DNA from: Pseudomonadota bacterium
GTDB lineage: Bacteria > Pseudomonadota > Alphaproteobacteria > Acetobacterales > Acetobacteraceae
DNA: 15,302 nucleotides
Assembly (NCBI GenBank): GCA_021805485.1
Contig: JAJZFF010000352.1
Coordinates: 1-15,302 of the forward strand
Direction of reading: 5' to 3'
Below, piece after piece: positions 8,194 to 15,302 of the stretch. How positions within the stretch are numbered: the first letter of the stretch is position 1; each line of letters begins with the position of its first letter. The notes under the pieces are model-generated. The model ran no database searches and was not told where the DNA came from. It saw only the letters and a list, made by a program, of their open reading frames with translations. Both the position numbers and the translations under genes were made by a program.

Positions 8194-9636
8194 ATGCATG
8201 ATCGGCAAGAGACTGCAGAGTCTGCCCCTTACGACTCACCCGGCCGCGCCGGCGGGCGTCGCGTTGCCCGCGCGCTGACGGCGCTGCTGCTGCTGGTGGC
8301 CGCCACCGGGCTGGTGCCAGGCTGGATCGGGCTCGAAATCTGGCAGGAACGTGCGCTGGCGCTGGCCCGGCTGCAGTCCGGCGCCGCCGCGGTCGCCCCG
8401 CGCGTGGCGGATCTGGCCAACCGCTTCCGCCAGGCGACCGATCCCGTAACCTCGCTCGCGGTGACGGCCGAAAACCGAATCGGGCTGACGGCCCAGCTGC
8501 TCAAGGCGCTTCCGGCCATTGCCCCGGCCAGCGGGCTCTGGGTGTATTCGGCCCAGGGGCGGTTCGTCGCCGCCTCCCAGCCGCTGCTTCCGGGTGAGGA
8601 GAGCGTCGCCGCCGCGAGCTGGTTCCGCAGCGCGCTGGCCCCGGCTCCGGACCCCACGACGCTGCGCGCCTATGGCGCCGCCGATGGCAGCCTGGTGCTG
8701 CTGCGCCCCATCGCCGATCGTGCCGGCACGGTGATCGCCGTGGTCGGCACCACGGTGCCCGCCCCGGCGATGGCGTCCCTGCTGCGGCCTGCCTCCCTGC
8801 CAGCCACAGCGCGGGTCGATCTGCTGCCCGCCCAGGGGAGCACGGCGCTGCTCTCGCTGGCGCCGCTGCTCACGCCGGGCGCCGAAGCGAACCGGGCGCC
8901 GAACCCGGGGGAGACGCCGTGGAGCAGTCACGCCGGCGCCACGCTGCGCGGCCTGATGGCCCGGTTCGGCACCAGCGATGCGCTGGCGGTCGAGACCACA
9001 CTGGCGCCGCTGCCGCTGCGCTGGCAGGTGCGCTGGGCGTTTCTCGACAGCATGGGCACCGAGCGCGCTGCCGAGATCATGTGGCCCGGGTTCGCCGCCG
9101 GCGCGGCGGCGCTTGCGCTGGCCTGGATCGGTCTGCGCCTGCTGTTCGCGGCCGGCTTGCGCCACGCCGGCGGCGCAGCGGCGAGCACGCCGTCCGTGCC
9201 CGCCGGGGTGCCGGCCGGGCCCGGCCCTGGCGGCGCGGCGTCCGAATGGGCCTGGAGCGACATGGCCGGCGCCGACTGGGGCTGGGAGATCGATCACAAT
9301 GGCCGCCTGATCGGGGTGACCGGCGCGGCACCGGACTCCATCGCCGCGGCGAGCGGCGGCACCTTCACCAGCCTGGCCAGCGAAGCGAACCGGGAGGGTT
9401 GGGCGCGCTTCGACGAACTGATCCGCCGGCGCGCGGACATCAGCAATCTGGACCTCGAGTTCATCGTCGCCTCCGGCAGCGGGCTGGGGCGGCGCCGCTT
9501 CCGCCTGAGCGGCTGGCCGATCGCAGCCACCGGCGGCTATTGGGGCATCGCCCGCGAGATTCCGCCGCAGAGCCAGACCGGGCCGCAGCGGCAGGAGGCG
9601 CCTTCGGCCTCGGCCCGCGCCATCCGAGCCGCCTGA
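8194..9636 (+). CDS. Membrane sensor protein with periplasmic domain and C-terminal PAS-like domain, no output domain
   Basis: From the ATG at 8194 (AAGG 9 nt upstream) the product has 480 residues. A first hydrophobic segment (about 27-48, ALTALLLLVAATGLVPGW) and a second (about 297-321, GFAAGAAALALAWIGLRLLF) enclose roughly 250 periplasmic residues. That part has a pattern seen in Cache-type sensor domains (GLWVYSAQGRFVAASQPLLP, then DGSLVLLRPIADRAGTVIAVV). After an Ala/Pro/Gly linker comes a PAS-like region (about 352-456): ADWGWEIDHNGRLIGVT, LDLEFIVASGSGLGRRRFRL and a closing GGYWGIARE. The protein ends about 24 residues later. I see no histidine kinase, GGDEF, EAL or methyl-accepting motif, so it would need a partner to signal. 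It could be the sensor half of a split kinase or a regulator by contact. The next gene starts 4 nt later and is likely translationally coupled. Domain names rest on pattern recognition only. Confidence 0.8.
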   Translation: MHDRQETAESAPYDSPGRAGGRRVARALTALLLLVAATGLVPGWIGLEIWQERALALARLQSGAAAVAPRVADLANRFRQATDPVTSLAVTAENRIGLTAQLLKALPAIAPASGLWVYSAQGRFVAASQPLLPGEESVAAASWFRSALAPAPDPTTLRAYGAADGSLVLLRPIADRAGTVIAVVGTTVPAPAMASLLRPASLPATARVDLLPAQGSTALLSLAPLLTPGAEANRAPNPGETPWSSHAGATLRGLMARFGTSDALAVETTLAPLPLRWQVRWAFLDSMGTERAAEIMWPGFAAGAAALALAWIGLRLLFAAGLRHAGGAAASTPSVPAGVPAGPGPGGAASEWAWSDMAGADWGWEIDHNGRLIGVTGAAPDSIAAASGGTFTSLASEANREGWARFDELIRRRADISNLDLEFIVASGSGLGRRRFRLSGWPIAATGGYWGIAREIPPQSQTGPQRQEAPSASARAIRAA

Positions 9637-9640
9637 GGCC

Positions 9641-10339
9641 GTGCCGCCCCTGATCATGGTGCCGCTCGACCGTCAGCCATCGGCGCCGTTGGGCTTGAAG
9701 AAGCGCCGCCGCGCCGGCGCGGTCGCGCTGGCGTGGCTCCTGGCGGGGCTGTCCGCCGGATGCGTCGCGCCGCCGCCGCCGCCGCCCGCCGCCATCGTGG
9801 CGCCGCCGCCCGAGGGGCCGCCCCCCGCGCCCGAGCCCCCTGCCCGCCCCGTGGCGCTGCGCTGGAGCTTCACCGTCGCCGATCACGCCTGCCGCGCCAT
9901 CGCCGAATCGGGGGCGGTGACGCTGGCGATGGTGATCCAGGATGCGCCCCCCGAGCCGGCGGCGGCCGGCGGCACCACGACCGCGAGCGCGGCCGCCGCC
10001 GCCGGCCCGTCGAACCCCAGTGCCGGCATGCTGACCCTGACGATGCAAAGCCGCCGCCGGGATGCCGCCTGGCCACGCGCGGGCACGCCGGTGACGCTGC
10101 AATTCTCCGGCACGGCGGGGGTGTGGCAGTTGCAGGGCACCGTGCGCTCGCCGCGCACGGTCGTCGTCGTGCGTCCGTTCGACGCGGAGTCGCTCAGCTA
10201 CGTTCTGTCGCTGCTGGATGGCGGCCGGCTGGACGTGCCGCGTCTGCGCCGTGCGGTCCCGGTCCTGACCGTGCCGCCGGCCGGCGCGGCCGGGGCGGAC
10301 TGGTTCCACTGCCCGCAAGCGCGACTCGGCAAAGCCTGA
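9641..10339 (+). CDS. Proline-rich putative lipoprotein, unknown function
   Basis: The GTG at 9641 follows the sensor stop by 4 nt; an in-frame ATG at 9656 is an alternative. The N-terminus has a basic stretch (KKRRRAG), a hydrophobic segment (AVALAWLLAGL) and LSAGC, which resembles a lipobox, then a run of prolines and a proline/alanine linker. This suggests lipid attachment and a spacer from the membrane. The -3 position is Ser rather than the usual Leu, so lipidation is probable but not certain. The rest (about 150 residues) contains WSFTVADHACRAIAESGAVTL and a C-terminal WFHCPQ; the two cysteines could form a disulfide. I do not recognise the family. Its close linkage to the sensor suggests a shared role at the cell envelope. 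It converges with the minus-strand tRNA genes; 10340-10415 shows no clear terminator for either side. Confidence 0.7.
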   Translation: MPPLIMVPLDRQPSAPLGLKKRRRAGAVALAWLLAGLSAGCVAPPPPPPAAIVAPPPEGPPPAPEPPARPVALRWSFTVADHACRAIAESGAVTLAMVIQDAPPEPAAAGGTTTASAAAAAGPSNPSAGMLTLTMQSRRRDAAWPRAGTPVTLQFSGTAGVWQLQGTVRSPRTVVVVRPFDAESLSYVLSLLDGGRLDVPRLRRAVPVLTVPPAGAAGADWFHCPQARLGKA

Positions 10340-10415
10340 TCCTCGTCGGGGAGAGCCCTGCGTCCGCCCTGGTTCGCGATCGGGTGCGGCTGCGTGGGGC
10401 AAGCGCGGCGGCGCG

Positions 10416-10489
10416 TGGAGCGGGTGACGGGAATCGAACCCGCACAACCAGCTTGGAAGGCTGGGGCTCTACCATTGAGCTACACCCGC
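10416..10489 (-). tRNA. tRNA-Gly (anticodon TCC)
   Basis: On the minus strand the 74-nt gene folds as a cloverleaf: acceptor GCGGGTG with CACCCGC, D arm GCTC/GAGC, anticodon stem CCAGC/GCTGG with loop CTTCCAA (anticodon TCC, reading GGA and related glycine codons), T arm GCGGG-TTCGATT-CCCGT, discriminator T and an encoded CCA at the 3' end. It lies 30 nt after tRNA-Tyr on the same strand and probably shares its transcript. Confidence 0.97.
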
Positions 10490-10519
10490 CGGTCGACACA
10501 AACCGCCGGCGGCATCGGC

Positions 10520-10605
10520 TGGTGGAGGGGGTTGGATTCGAACCAACGTAGGCGTGCGCCAACAGATTTACAGTCTGCCCCCTTTAGCCACTCGGGCACC
10601 CCTCC
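10520..10605 (-). tRNA. tRNA-Tyr (anticodon GTA)
   Basis: On the minus strand the 86-nt gene has acceptor GGAGGGG with CCCCTCC, anticodon loop CTGTAAA (GTA, tyrosine), a long class II variable arm (GCGCACGCC region), T loop TTCGAAT, discriminator A and an encoded CCA. The long variable arm is standard for bacterial tRNA-Tyr. It is the first gene after the promoter at 10625-10653. Confidence 0.97.
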
Positions 10606-10624
10606 GCCGTCCGACGCGACGGCT

Positions 10625-10653
10625 CGTCTATGGCGAAGCCATCCGTCTGTCAA
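10625..10653 (-). promoter_or_regulatory. Promoter of the tRNA-Tyr/tRNA-Gly unit
   Basis: On the minus strand TTGACA (10653-10648) and TAGACG (10630-10625) are separated by exactly 17 bp. The -35 is perfect consensus. Transcription would start near 10618, about 12 nt before the tRNA-Tyr 5' end. The TGA inside TTGACA is the stop codon of the ankyrin gene on the same strand, so the promoter overlaps the end of that gene. Confidence 0.8.
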
Positions 10654-11480
10654 CGAAGGCCGACGGTCGCCACCGGCGTCGGCGTGAAGCCGAGGAAGCC
10701 ATCGGTCGGCACCGGAGCGCCACCGCCCACCGCCTGCCCCGAGGGCGCTTGGGCCGTCGCCACGGCCGCTGCCTCCAGGCCCGGCTCGCCTTGGGCTGGC
10801 GCGGCGAGCGCGGGCGCGGACCCGGCGGTCGCCCCCGGTGTCCGCGAGAAGCCGAGGAAGCCAGCGGACGGCACCGGGACGCCGCCGTTCGCCACCAGCG
10901 TCGGGGGCACGGGGACACTCGCCGTGACCGGCGCCTTCACGCTGCCGCGCCGGCCATGGGCGGACGCCGCGGGTGGCGGCGCCACGGCCGTGCGCACGCC
11001 GGGTGCCGAGTCGCTCTCGCTGTTGCGCAGCGACAGGAGCAGGAAGGTGATCGGGTTACGGCCGAGATCGATGGCGACGTCGAGCGGGCTCTGACCGAGC
11101 AGATTCCGGCCGTTGAGGTCCGCCCCGCGGGAGATCGCCTCCCGCGCCGCGGCAAGATCGCCGCGATCGATGGCGTCGAACAGCGCATCGGTGGGCGACA
11201 TCTCCGAGGCCGGACGCTCGGCCGGGGCGACCGTATCCTCGAGCGAGCGCGCGCCCGGCAGCGCCGGCGCCGGCGGTGGCTTGGCATCCTTGCCGTCGGC
11301 CGCGCCGCCGCCGCCCCCGCCGGAGCCGGGCGCGCCGCCGAGCGGCCCCATTCCGCCCATCTGGGCGCGGGCCGGGCCGGCGATCACGGACGCGGCCATG
11401 ACCGACACGGCCAGCAGCGCGACCGGAGCCAGCCGGCCCCGGGCCGGCCGATCGGAAACCCGCACGAACGTCCACGCCAT
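10650..11480 (-). CDS. Secreted ankyrin-repeat protein
   Basis: The 276-residue product starts at ATG 11480 with GAGGA upstream at good spacing; that binding site overlaps the tspO stop codon. An N-terminal signal peptide (hydrophobic APVALLAVSVMAASVIAG, predicted cut after ARA at residue 39) indicates export. A Gly- and Pro-rich stretch follows. Residues about 96-152 form an ankyrin-type unit: PTDALFDAIDRGDLAAAREA, ISRGADLNGRNLLGQSPLDV and AIDLGRNPITFLLLSLR. Ankyrin folds mediate protein contacts; with only one to two repeats, a partner is probably needed. The C-terminal 120 residues are low complexity and hold two copies of a GFLGF motif. Co-direction and a 12-nt gap place it in an operon with tspO. 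The partner and role are unknown. Confidence 0.85.
   Translation of the reverse strand: MAWTFVRVSDRPARGRLAPVALLAVSVMAASVIAGPARAQMGGMGPLGGAPGSGGGGGGAADGKDAKPPPAPALPGARSLEDTVAPAERPASEMSPTDALFDAIDRGDLAAAREAISRGADLNGRNLLGQSPLDVAIDLGRNPITFLLLSLRNSESDSAPGVRTAVAPPPAASAHGRRGSVKAPVTASVPVPPTLVANGGVPVPSAGFLGFSRTPGATAGSAPALAAPAQGEPGLEAAAVATAQAPSGQAVGGGAPVPTDGFLGFTPTPVATVGLR
10674..10889 (-). repeat. Duplicated GFLGF motif in the ankyrin protein C-terminus
   Basis: Two 18-residue segments, NGGVPVPSAGFLGFSRTP (residues 198-215; 10836-10889) and GGGAPVPTDGFLGFTPTP (252-269; 10674-10727), align without gaps and lie 54 residues apart. The DNA copies share AGCCGAGGAAGCCA on the plus strand. This looks like an internal duplication that kept the protein motif GG-PVP--GFLGF--TP while the linker diverged. 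Confidence 0.8.
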
Positions 11481-11492
11481 TAAGCTCGGTCC

Positions 11493-11981
11493 TCAGCTGT
11501 TGAGCCACCAGAAGCCGGCAGCCAAGTAGCCCGCATAGCCGGTCCACGCCAGATAGGGCAGCAGCAGAAGCGCCGCAACCGGCTCGACCCGGGCGAACGC
11601 GACCAGCGTGCGCACCAGCAGCGCGAGCAGCAGGGCGATCACGATCAGCCCGCCGAGCGGACTGCGCAGGCCGAAGAACGCCGCCGACCACAGCGCGTTG
11701 ACCAGCAACTGCCAGCCCCACAGCCGCAACGCCGCCAGCCGCCGCGCCGCATCGACGCCGACACAGCGCCACGCCCGCCACGCGGCAACCCCCATCAGCA
11801 CGTAAAGCGTGCCCCAGACCGGGCCGAACACCCAGTTCGGCGGCGTGCCGGGTGGGAAATGCAGGGTCAGGTACCAGCCATGGACACTGCGCGCGGTGAG
11901 CGCGCCGCCAACCGCACCGGCGAGCAGGGCCAGCCCGACAAAGCCAACCAGCGCCGCCACCGCCGAGTGCGGACCGAACAT
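11493..11981 (-). CDS. tspO: TspO/MBR family tryptophan-rich membrane protein
   Basis: From the ATG at 11981 the product has 162 residues, the usual TspO length. It has five hydrophobic segments and many tryptophans. The family core is clear: GWYLTLHFPPGTPPNWVFGP followed by VWGTLYVLMGVAAWRAW, then LWGWQLLVNALWSAAFFGL and a closing LPYLAWTGYAGYLAAGFWWLN. TspO sits in a membrane (the outer membrane in Rhodobacter), binds porphyrins, and in Rhodobacter modulates pigment gene expression in response to oxygen. Whether it does so here is not visible. The frame is open to a GTG at 12065, but those 28 residues are not TspO-like and no binding site precedes them; AGGGGA lies 13 nt before the chosen ATG, a little far. 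The 93-bp gap to the vWA gene (11982-12074) has no clear promoter, so read-through from that gene is likely. Confidence 0.92.
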   Translation of the reverse strand: MFGPHSAVAALVGFVGLALLAGAVGGALTARSVHGWYLTLHFPPGTPPNWVFGPVWGTLYVLMGVAAWRAWRCVGVDAARRLAALRLWGWQLLVNALWSAAFFGLRSPLGGLIVIALLLALLVRTLVAFARVEPVAALLLLPYLAWTGYAGYLAAGFWWLNS

Positions 11982-12074
11982 CGAGGGCGGCACGTCCCCT
12001 TCAGGAATATCACGCTTGCGGAAGACACGCCCTCCTCGAATTGCAACGCCGGAGCCGTTGATCACACGGCAAGT

Positions 12075-14156
12075 CTATCGGCCCTCGCGCCGCCAGGCGG
12101 CGAGCATGAAGCCCAGCATCAATGGCAGCGCCAGCCAGGGCGGCAGCAAGGTCTGCGATGCCACCCCGGTCACCAGATGATCGTGGTTGCGGCGCAGCCC
12201 GATCCAGCCGGCGCCGGCGGTGGCGGCGTCGGGCTCGACCAGGCGCAGCTCCGGGACGCCCGCTGGATCCAGCCAATGGACCGAACCGCCACTGCTCGCC
12301 ACCAGCGGCGCCAGCTTCGTCGCCGTGGCGCGCAGATCCTCGAATTCCTTCGGGTTGGCGGCGCCGACGGCGGCGAAGACCGTCTGGCTGCCGTCCGTCA
12401 CCTGCCACACGCCAGGCTTGGTGGCGGCCAGCGCCGCATTCTCCTCGCCCGGCGCAACCCGCGTCAGCGTCAGCCGCGTCGGCGCCCCGTCCGGATCGGT
12501 CACCGTGACCGCGGCCGGCGGCCCATCGGCGAGGCTGCGGCGGCGGATCAGCAATCTGCCGTCCTGAACCCGGGCGCTCAGCGCGTTCTCCTCGAGTTCC
12601 GGCTCCTTCATCAGCCAGTGTGCCAGACGGCGCAGCAACTCCGCCTGCGGACCACCGCCCTCGTGGCCGCGCGACCATAGCCAGATCTGGTCGGAGAGCA
12701 GCAGGGCAACGCGCCCCTTGCCGACGCGGTCGAGGATCAGCAGCGGCCTTCCGTCGCCGGTCTGCATCACCACCTCGCCCCGCGCATCGCCGACCTCGAT
12801 GCGGCGATACCACTCGCCCCAGCGCGGCGGCCCATTCGCCTGCCAGCCCGGCAGGTTGGCCGTCACCGGGTGGCGCGTGCCGGCGGCGCTGATCAGCGGC
12901 CGGAACGGGCCCTCCACCGTCGCCTCGTCGATATCGGGCGGCACCGCCGGCAGCACCTCCCCGAGCGGCGTCGAGGCGAGGCTGGTGATGGAGGCGAATT
13001 CCGGCCCGGCACTCATCAGCAGCGCGCCGCCATTGCGCACATACTCAGCGATGTTGCGCAGATAGGCCGCCGGCAGGATGCCGCGATTCTGGAACCGGTC
13101 GAGAATGATCAGGTCGAACTGGCGGATCTTGATCTGGAACAGCTCGCTGACCGGAAAGGCGATCAGCGCCAGTTCGTTGAGCGGGGTGAGGTCGTCCTTC
13201 TCGGGCGGGCGCAGGATGGTGAAATGGACCAGATCCACCGCTGGATCCGCCTTCAGCAGCCGCCGCCAGGTGCGCTCGCCCGGATGCGGCTCGCCGGAGA
13301 CCAGCAGCACCCGCAGCCGGTCGCGCACGCCGTTGATCTCGACCACGGCGCGGTTGTTCAGCGTCGAGACCTCGCCGGGCAGGGTCTCCACCTGCAGCTC
13401 CACCGCCGTCGGCCCGGCGCGGGTGATCGGCACCGGGATCGTCTGCGGCCGGCCGATCGGCACGCTGGCGGCCTGCTGCGGCTGGCCGTCCTGGCGGATG
13501 GTGACCCGCACCGCGCCGCCGGGGTGCGCCACGCCGAGATCCTCGACGACGTAGCGCAGATCGACCCGGTGCCCGACCAGCCCGAAGCTCGGCGCCTCGA
13601 CGATGCGCAGCCGCCGGTCGGTCTCCTCGCCCTTGGCCGGGATCAGGACATGGAACGGCGCGCTGCCCCAGGGGGCGGCGCCGTCGGCCGGCACGTCATG
13701 CGCCTGGCCATCGGTGATGGCGACGATGCCGGCCAACCGGCGGCGCGGAATATCGCTCAGGGCGCGGGTGATGGCGCCGATCAGCGGCGTGCCGGCGCTA
13801 CCCCCCTCCGGCAGGCCGACGGTGCGCAGTTCCAGTCCGGGCAGCCGCGTCGCCGCCTGTTCGAGCTTGATCCGCGCCTGCTCGGCCAGCGCCGCGCGAT
13901 CCCCGATCTGCATCGAGCCGGTGCGATCGACCAGCAGCAGCCCGATATCGGGCAGGCCCTGCCGCGTCTCCTGGACCAGGCGCGGGCCGGCCAGCCACAG
14001 CAGCAGGACGAGGAACGCCACGCCGCGCAGCACCGCGCCCGACGCACGGCGCAGCAATGCCGGCACCATCGCCACCGCCGCCAGCAGGCCGAGCCCGGCC
14101 AGCAGCCAGAGCGGGAGCAGCGGTTGGAAGCGCAGCGCGGCGATGATCGGGTCCAT
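12075..14156 (-). CDS. Membrane protein with vWA-like domain and glutamine amidotransferase-like region
   Basis: The 693-residue product has two N-terminal membrane segments (about 12-35 and 41-58) and one near the C-terminus (about 670-688, LLPPWLALPLMLGFMLAAW). A vWA-like domain begins at 71 with a MIDAS-type motif DRTGS (77-81), then a candidate metal Thr near 123 and ITDGQ (147-151). The usual DxSxS has Thr at the first Ser. The middle part includes LLVSGEPHPGERTWRRLL and a class I amidotransferase-like fold (FDLIILDRFQ, then EYVRNGGALLMSAGPEF, about 348-390) without a catalytic Cys that I can identify. This domain layout is known in alphaproteobacterial operons with MoxR ATPase, DUF58 and DUF4159 proteins, possibly for assembly or chaperoning at the membrane; the exact role is unknown. 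It starts 7 nt after the DUF4159 gene stop, so coupling is likely. Confidence 0.88.
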   Translation of the reverse strand: MDPIIAALRFQPLLPLWLLAGLGLLAAVAMVPALLRRASGAVLRGVAFLVLLLWLAGPRLVQETRQGLPDIGLLLVDRTGSMQIGDRAALAEQARIKLEQAATRLPGLELRTVGLPEGGSAGTPLIGAITRALSDIPRRRLAGIVAITDGQAHDVPADGAAPWGSAPFHVLIPAKGEETDRRLRIVEAPSFGLVGHRVDLRYVVEDLGVAHPGGAVRVTIRQDGQPQQAASVPIGRPQTIPVPITRAGPTAVELQVETLPGEVSTLNNRAVVEINGVRDRLRVLLVSGEPHPGERTWRRLLKADPAVDLVHFTILRPPEKDDLTPLNELALIAFPVSELFQIKIRQFDLIILDRFQNRGILPAAYLRNIAEYVRNGGALLMSAGPEFASITSLASTPLGEVLPAVPPDIDEATVEGPFRPLISAAGTRHPVTANLPGWQANGPPRWGEWYRRIEVGDARGEVVMQTGDGRPLLILDRVGKGRVALLLSDQIWLWSRGHEGGGPQAELLRRLAHWLMKEPELEENALSARVQDGRLLIRRRSLADGPPAAVTVTDPDGAPTRLTLTRVAPGEENAALAATKPGVWQVTDGSQTVFAAVGAANPKEFEDLRATATKLAPLVASSGGSVHWLDPAGVPELRLVEPDAATAGAGWIGLRRNHDHLVTGVASQTLLPPWLALPLMLGFMLAAWRREGR

Positions 14157-14163
14157 CGCCGCC

Positions 14164-15302
14164 CTACTGCCCCAGCCGTTCGAGGATCGCCGGCACGTGC
14201 ACCTGGTCGCCCTTGTAGTTGCCGGTGAGCGCGTACATCACGAGGTTGACGCCGAACCGATAGGCCAGCAGGCGCTGATGCGCGCCGCCGGGGATCACAG
14301 CGTAGGGGTTATGGCCCTCCGCATCCACCGCCCAGGCGGATGCCCAGTCGTTGGCGCCGATGATCACCGGGCTGACGCTGTCGTTGGCGCGATCCTGCTG
14401 GCGCTGCACCCAGACCGGCGCGCCGACATAGCGGCCGGGGAAATCGCGCAGCAGGTAGAAGGCGCGGGCGAGGACATGCTCGGTGGTGAGCGGCGCCAGC
14501 GGTGGCACCGAGAGCGCCTTGCCCAGCCCGGCCAGGACCGCGTCGACGCCGGGGTTGAAATCCTCCCCGCTGCCACCCGCTCCGCCGCGCGTATCGATCA
14601 GGATGATGCCGCCATGCGCCATGTAGTCGTTGAGTGCGGCCAGCGCGTCGGCGGGCGGCAGCGGCGCGTCGGCAAGGATCGGCCAGTAGAGCAGCGGATA
14701 GAGGCTGAGATCGTCCCGCCCCGGCGCGACGGCGACGGGCTCGGCCAGAACCGCGGCGGTGCGCTGATTGACGTAGTCCGAGAGGCCGAGCAGCCCGGCG
14801 CGGGAAATCTGGTCGACACCGTCATCGCCGGTGACGACGTAGGCGAGATGGATGGCGAGCGAGGGATAGCGCTCGGCCGCGTGGGGTCCGGGTGGCGCCG
14901 GCGGCAGCACCAGCAGCAGCGCCAGCGCGGCCGCCACGGCACCGCGGCGCAGCACGCCGCGCAGGCCGAGCGACACCAGAAGGTCGAGGATGAACAGCGC
15001 CAGCGCGGCGGCGATCAGCCACGGCCCCAGCGCACGCTCCGGCGCGGCCGCCCCGAGCGGCTCCTCCGCCGCCCCGGCGATGGGGGCGCTGGCGGCGAGC
15101 GGGCCCAGCGCGGCGCCGAGATTGAGCGCGCGGCGGCTGGCCTCCGGTCCATAGAGCCCGGGCGGATGGCGCGGCGAGACCTCGGTGCGCCCGAACGCCT
15201 CCCCGGCCAGGGGCAGGGCCGCGACCGGCGGCGGGCCGAGGGCGCCGAACCCGTCCAGCGTCAGCGCCGGCGGCTGCGGCCCGCTCTCGCTCTCGACCTT
15301 CT
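14164..15302 (-). CDS. DUF4159 domain membrane protein, N-terminal part outside the window (partial)
   Basis: The frame is open from the stop (TAG, 14164-14166) to the window edge at 15300, giving 378 visible residues; a GTG at 14976 is internal, not the start. The visible N-terminal part includes PGLYGPEASRRALNLG and a membrane segment GPWLIAAALALFILDLLVSL. The C-terminal about 240 residues match DUF4159: RYPSLAIHLAYVVTGDDGVD, HGGIILIDTRGG, LLRDFPGRYVGAPVWVQR, SVSPVIIGANDWASAWA and the closing RFGVNLVMYALTGNYKGDQV. Family members are usually about 900 residues with an N-terminal BatA-like membrane region, so roughly half to two-thirds is missing here. It is the first gene of the visible minus-strand operon; MoxR and DUF58 genes would be expected just outside. 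Confidence 0.9.
   Translation of the reverse strand, partial: KVESESGPQPPALTLDGFGALGPPPVAALPLAGEAFGRTEVSPRHPPGLYGPEASRRALNLGAALGPLAASAPIAGAAEEPLGAAAPERALGPWLIAAALALFILDLLVSLGLRGVLRRGAVAAALALLLVLPPAPPGPHAAERYPSLAIHLAYVVTGDDGVDQISRAGLLGLSDYVNQRTAAVLAEPVAVAPGRDDLSLYPLLYWPILADAPLPPADALAALNDYMAHGGIILIDTRGGAGGSGEDFNPGVDAVLAGLGKALSVPPLAPLTTEHVLARAFYLLRDFPGRYVGAPVWVQRQQDRANDSVSPVIIGANDWASAWAVDAEGHNPYAVIPGGAHQRLLAYRFGVNLVMYALTGNYKGDQVHVPAILERLGQ

Noticed and set aside
7962..8201. 79-codon plus-strand frame over the 14-bp repeat array
   Set aside because: The 14-bp period shifts frame at each unit, there is no ribosome binding site, and the product has no recognisable feature.
10340..10415. Bidirectional terminator between the lipoprotein gene and tRNA-Gly
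   Set aside because: The genes converge here, but I could not find a stable stem with a T-run on either strand.
12870..14228. 452-codon plus-strand frame opposite the vWA gene
   Set aside because: It is the antisense shadow of a well-supported membrane protein; its composition (Gln, Arg, Asp, His) is typical of antisense translation at high GC.

Overview
The window is about 70% GC and carries the gene order enoyl-CoA hydratase (partial), rpsT, dnaA, dnaN, recF, gyrB on the plus strand. Intact linkage of dnaA-dnaN-recF-gyrB behind rpsT, together with TspO and a DUF4159/vWA membrane-protein operon, points to an alphaproteobacterium of the Rhodospirillales, most likely Acetobacteraceae. The family-level placement is inference from gene order and protein character; no database search was possible.

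Region 1 (1-7886, plus strand) is the replication block. A partial enoyl-CoA hydratase is followed by a clear sigma-70 type promoter (TTGACT, 17 bp, TAGAAC), a leader with three 14-bp tandem repeats, and rpsT (S20). A gap of about 560 bp before dnaA contains a 200-bp AT-rich island (about 53% AT by hand count against roughly 30% around it), a 17-bp dyad, a good promoter, and two inverted repeats. It is the likely dnaA control region and a possible but unproven origin. dnaA, dnaN, recF and gyrB follow. They supply the initiator, the sliding clamp, a gap-repair loader and the B subunit of gyrase. A strong hairpin directly after the dnaA stop is followed at once by a candidate dnaN promoter, so dnaA and dnaN are probably separate or attenuated units.

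Region 2 (7887-10339, plus strand) starts with a 307-bp gap holding five in-phase 14-bp tandem repeats. It then encodes a two-transmembrane sensor with a periplasmic domain and a C-terminal PAS-like domain but no recognisable output domain, coupled to a proline-rich putative lipoprotein of unknown function.

Region 3 (10416-15302, minus strand) converges on region 2. Reading in its own direction it has a DUF4159 membrane protein (5' end outside the window), a vWA/glutamine-amidotransferase-like membrane protein, TspO/MBR, a secreted ankyrin-repeat protein, then tRNA-Tyr(GTA) and tRNA-Gly(TCC). The tRNA pair has a near-consensus promoter whose -35 box contains the stop codon of the ankyrin gene.

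Most of the window is conserved housekeeping DNA. The items that repay a second look are two unrelated 14-bp tandem repeat sets, the structured dnaA leader, the output-less sensor with its lipoprotein, and the ankyrin protein with a duplicated GFLGF motif. I found no CRISPR array, insertion sequence, phage gene or defence system.
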